Shown one piece after another: positions 7,473 to 7,908 of a stretch of 7,908 nt of DNA. Source of the DNA: SUP05 sp964577715. GTDB lineage: Bacteria; Pseudomonadota; Gammaproteobacteria; PS1; Pseudothioglobaceae. Under the pieces are notes generated by a model. The model had not been told where the DNA came from and searched no databases. It saw nothing but the letters and a program-made list of their open reading frames with translations. The translations under genes were made by a program, and so were the position numbers. Location of the stretch: assembly GCA_964577715.1 (NCBI GenBank), contig CAZOAA010000049.1:1-7908 (forward strand), read 5' to 3'. Position 1 is the first letter of the stretch, and every line of letters starts with the position of its first letter.

Positions 7473-7486
7473 TTGATATAAATCAA
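7473..7486 (+). promoter_or_regulatory. Perfect FNR/ANR-type binding site
   Basis: TTGAT-ATAA-ATCAA matches the FNR-family consensus TTGAT-N4-ATCAA at every defined base. Its centre, 7479.5, is exactly 41.5 bp upstream of the start predicted at 7521 from the TATAAT at 7509-7514. This is the class II activator position, where the site replaces the -35 element. FNR and its relatives (ANR and others) activate genes at low oxygen, or in some cases in response to nitric oxide. The regulator itself is not encoded in the window. Confidence 0.85.
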
Positions 7487-7508
7487 GTTTTTTTATTAAA
7501 AATAGTTA

Positions 7509-7514
7509 TATAAT
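7509..7514 (+). promoter_or_regulatory. -10 element of the FNR-dependent rightward promoter
   Basis: A perfect TATAAT begins 22 nt after the FNR box, the spacing expected when FNR is bound at -41.5. No separate -35 hexamer is needed or seen. The start near 7521 leaves a leader of about 40 nt to the first small ORF. Confidence 0.75.
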
Positions 7515-7560
7515 GTCAATAATTAACTAAATTAGAGGGTTATTTTTTAGGAGCATGAAA

Positions 7561-7644
7561 ATGATTGAAACTATACTACAAATAATTGTAGTTTTACTTT
7601 TTTCACTCAGCACTATCTTTACTTTTGCTGTATGGAAAAGATAA
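7561..7644 (+). CDS. 27-residue single-span membrane micropeptide, unassigned
   Basis: I do not recognise this gene. It would encode 27 residues beginning MIETILQIIVVLLFS and ending FAVWKR: a short acidic N-terminus, one hydrophobic stretch covering about residues 5-25, and a Lys-Arg tail expected to stay in the cytoplasm, so a single transmembrane helix with N-out/C-in is likely. The start at 7561 is preferred over the in-frame ATG at 7555 because AGGAG (7549-7553) is 7 nt from the former and only 1 nt from the latter. It is the first gene behind the FNR-type promoter, with a second small gene 39 nt later. Its shape recalls tiny subunits of respiratory oxidases (CydX or CcoM-like), but this is analogy of size and topology only, with no sequence match claimed. 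The good ribosome-binding site and promoter are the main evidence that it is real. Confidence 0.6.
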   Translation: MIETILQIIVVLLFSLSTIFTFAVWKR

Positions 7645-7683
7645 AACTAACTAAATAACAACAAATTAATAACGAGGTATATT

Positions 7684-7824
7684 ATGGACAAAATTAAACA
7701 AGTAAACCTGATCAATAAGATTAGAGAGCTAAAGCTAGCATTGGTACCTGTTGCACTTATTGCAACACTACCATATAGTTGGATTACTAACAGAATTGAA
7801 TCAATTGGAAATAAACTCCACTAA
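7684..7824 (+). CDS. 46-residue small protein with one hydrophobic segment, unassigned
   Basis: I do not recognise this gene. The 46-residue product has a basic, amphipathic N-terminus (MDKIKQVNLINKIRELK), a hydrophobic segment at about residues 18-35 (LALVPVALIATLPYSWI) and a polar C-terminus ending NKLH. It could be a single-span or surface-associated membrane peptide. GAGG at 7674-7677 lies 6 nt before the ATG at 7684, a good ribosome-binding site. It follows the 27-residue ORF by 39 nt with no terminator between them, so both probably share the FNR-type promoter. A hairpin begins 6 nt after its stop codon. No cysteine, heme or metal motif is present. It may be a small accessory subunit, a regulator of a membrane complex, or a hydrophobic toxin-like peptide; the sequence does not decide. 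Confidence 0.6.
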   Translation: MDKIKQVNLINKIRELKLALVPVALIATLPYSWITNRIESIGNKLH

Positions 7825-7830
7825 TAAATC

Positions 7831-7853
7831 ACCTTCCTACAAAATAGGGAGGT
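7831..7853 (+). terminator. Hairpin after the small-ORF pair, possible terminator
   Basis: ACCTTCCTA and TAGGGAGGT form a 9-bp stem including one G-U pair around a CAAAA loop, 6 nt after the stop of the 46-residue ORF. The sequence after it (CTTAGATTC) is a poor T-run, so this may be an mRNA-stabilising or attenuating hairpin rather than a true terminator. Confidence 0.4.
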
Positions 7854-7869
7854 CTTAGATTCAAAATCC

Positions 7870-7890
7870 AAGTGCAACACTTTTATTATT
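7870..7890 (+). terminator. Short stem with T-rich tail, possible terminator
   Basis: AAGTG and CACTT pair around a CAA loop (7870-7882), followed by TTATTATT. The stem is only 5 bp, so this is weak, but together with the hairpin at 7831-7853 it could end the small-ORF transcript. The window ends at 7908, so the next gene is not visible. Confidence 0.25.
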
Positions 7891-7908
7891 CTCAATTAAA
7901 ATCTGTTT

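Noticed and set aside
7473..7486. Reading the FNR box as a CRP site
   Set aside because: The half-sites are TTGAT/ATCAA and lack the TGTGA/TCACA core of CRP; the FNR-family reading fits every defined base.
7555..7560. ATG at 7555 as start of the 27-aa ORF
   Set aside because: It is in frame, but only 1 nt from AGGAG. The ATG at 7561 has a 7-nt spacer.
7872..7908. GTG-initiated frame open to the window end
   Set aside because: Only 12 codons are visible, and the GGGAGG in the hairpin upstream is about 19 nt away, too far to act as its ribosome-binding site.
1..7908. Mobile elements, CRISPR arrays, tRNA or rRNA genes
   Set aside because: I saw no transposase or integrase frame, no regularly spaced direct repeats and no tRNA-like cloverleaf; the coding part is fully explained by conserved metabolic genes.

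Overview
The window is a compact, AT-rich bacterial chromosome segment. About 7.3 kb is a six-gene minus-strand cluster of central carbon metabolism, transcribed tkt - gap - DUF302 gene - pgk - pyk - fba. The enzymes are gammaproteobacterial in style: GAPDH closely resembles E. coli GapA, and the aldolase is the long class II type found with Calvin-cycle genes. The gene order, the low GC and the FNR/ANR-type site suggest a facultatively autotrophic gammaproteobacterium, possibly a thiotroph of the SUP05/Thioglobus/bivalve-symbiont kind. That placement is inference from gene order and composition; no marker gene or RubisCO lies in the window.

Layout, in window coordinates: fba (35-1096), pyk (1126-2574), pgk (2579-3742), a DUF302-family gene (3761-4153), gap (4194-5189) and tkt (5292-7277), all on the minus strand. 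Together tkt, gap, pgk and fba cover much of the reductive and regenerative limbs of the Calvin cycle and shared glycolysis. Pyruvate kinase gives an outlet from triose phosphates to pyruvate, although enolase and phosphoglycerate mutase are not here. pgk and pyk are 4 nt apart, and the pyk ribosome-binding site lies inside the end of pgk. Two structured spacers divide the cluster: a perfect 30-bp palindrome between tkt and gap, and a GC-rich bidirectional terminator hairpin between gap and the DUF302 gene. Expression may therefore be stepped along the cluster.

The least ordinary part is the right end. Between 7278 and 7560 lies a divergent control region. Facing left is a sigma70-like tkt promoter with an array of inverted TTAT/ATAA half-sites upstream, which could bind a LysR-type regulator such as CbbR. 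Facing right is a perfect FNR/ANR box (TTGAT-N4-ATCAA) centred exactly 41.5 bp upstream of the start point predicted from a perfect TATAAT. This is textbook class II FNR promoter geometry, and a perfect 18-bp palindrome sits 24 bp further upstream. The promoter drives two very small ORFs with good ribosome-binding sites, encoding peptides of 27 and 46 residues, each with one hydrophobic segment. I cannot assign either to a family. They look like an oxygen-responsive membrane micropeptide operon placed back to back with the carbon-fixation cluster, and they are the best candidate here for something undescribed.
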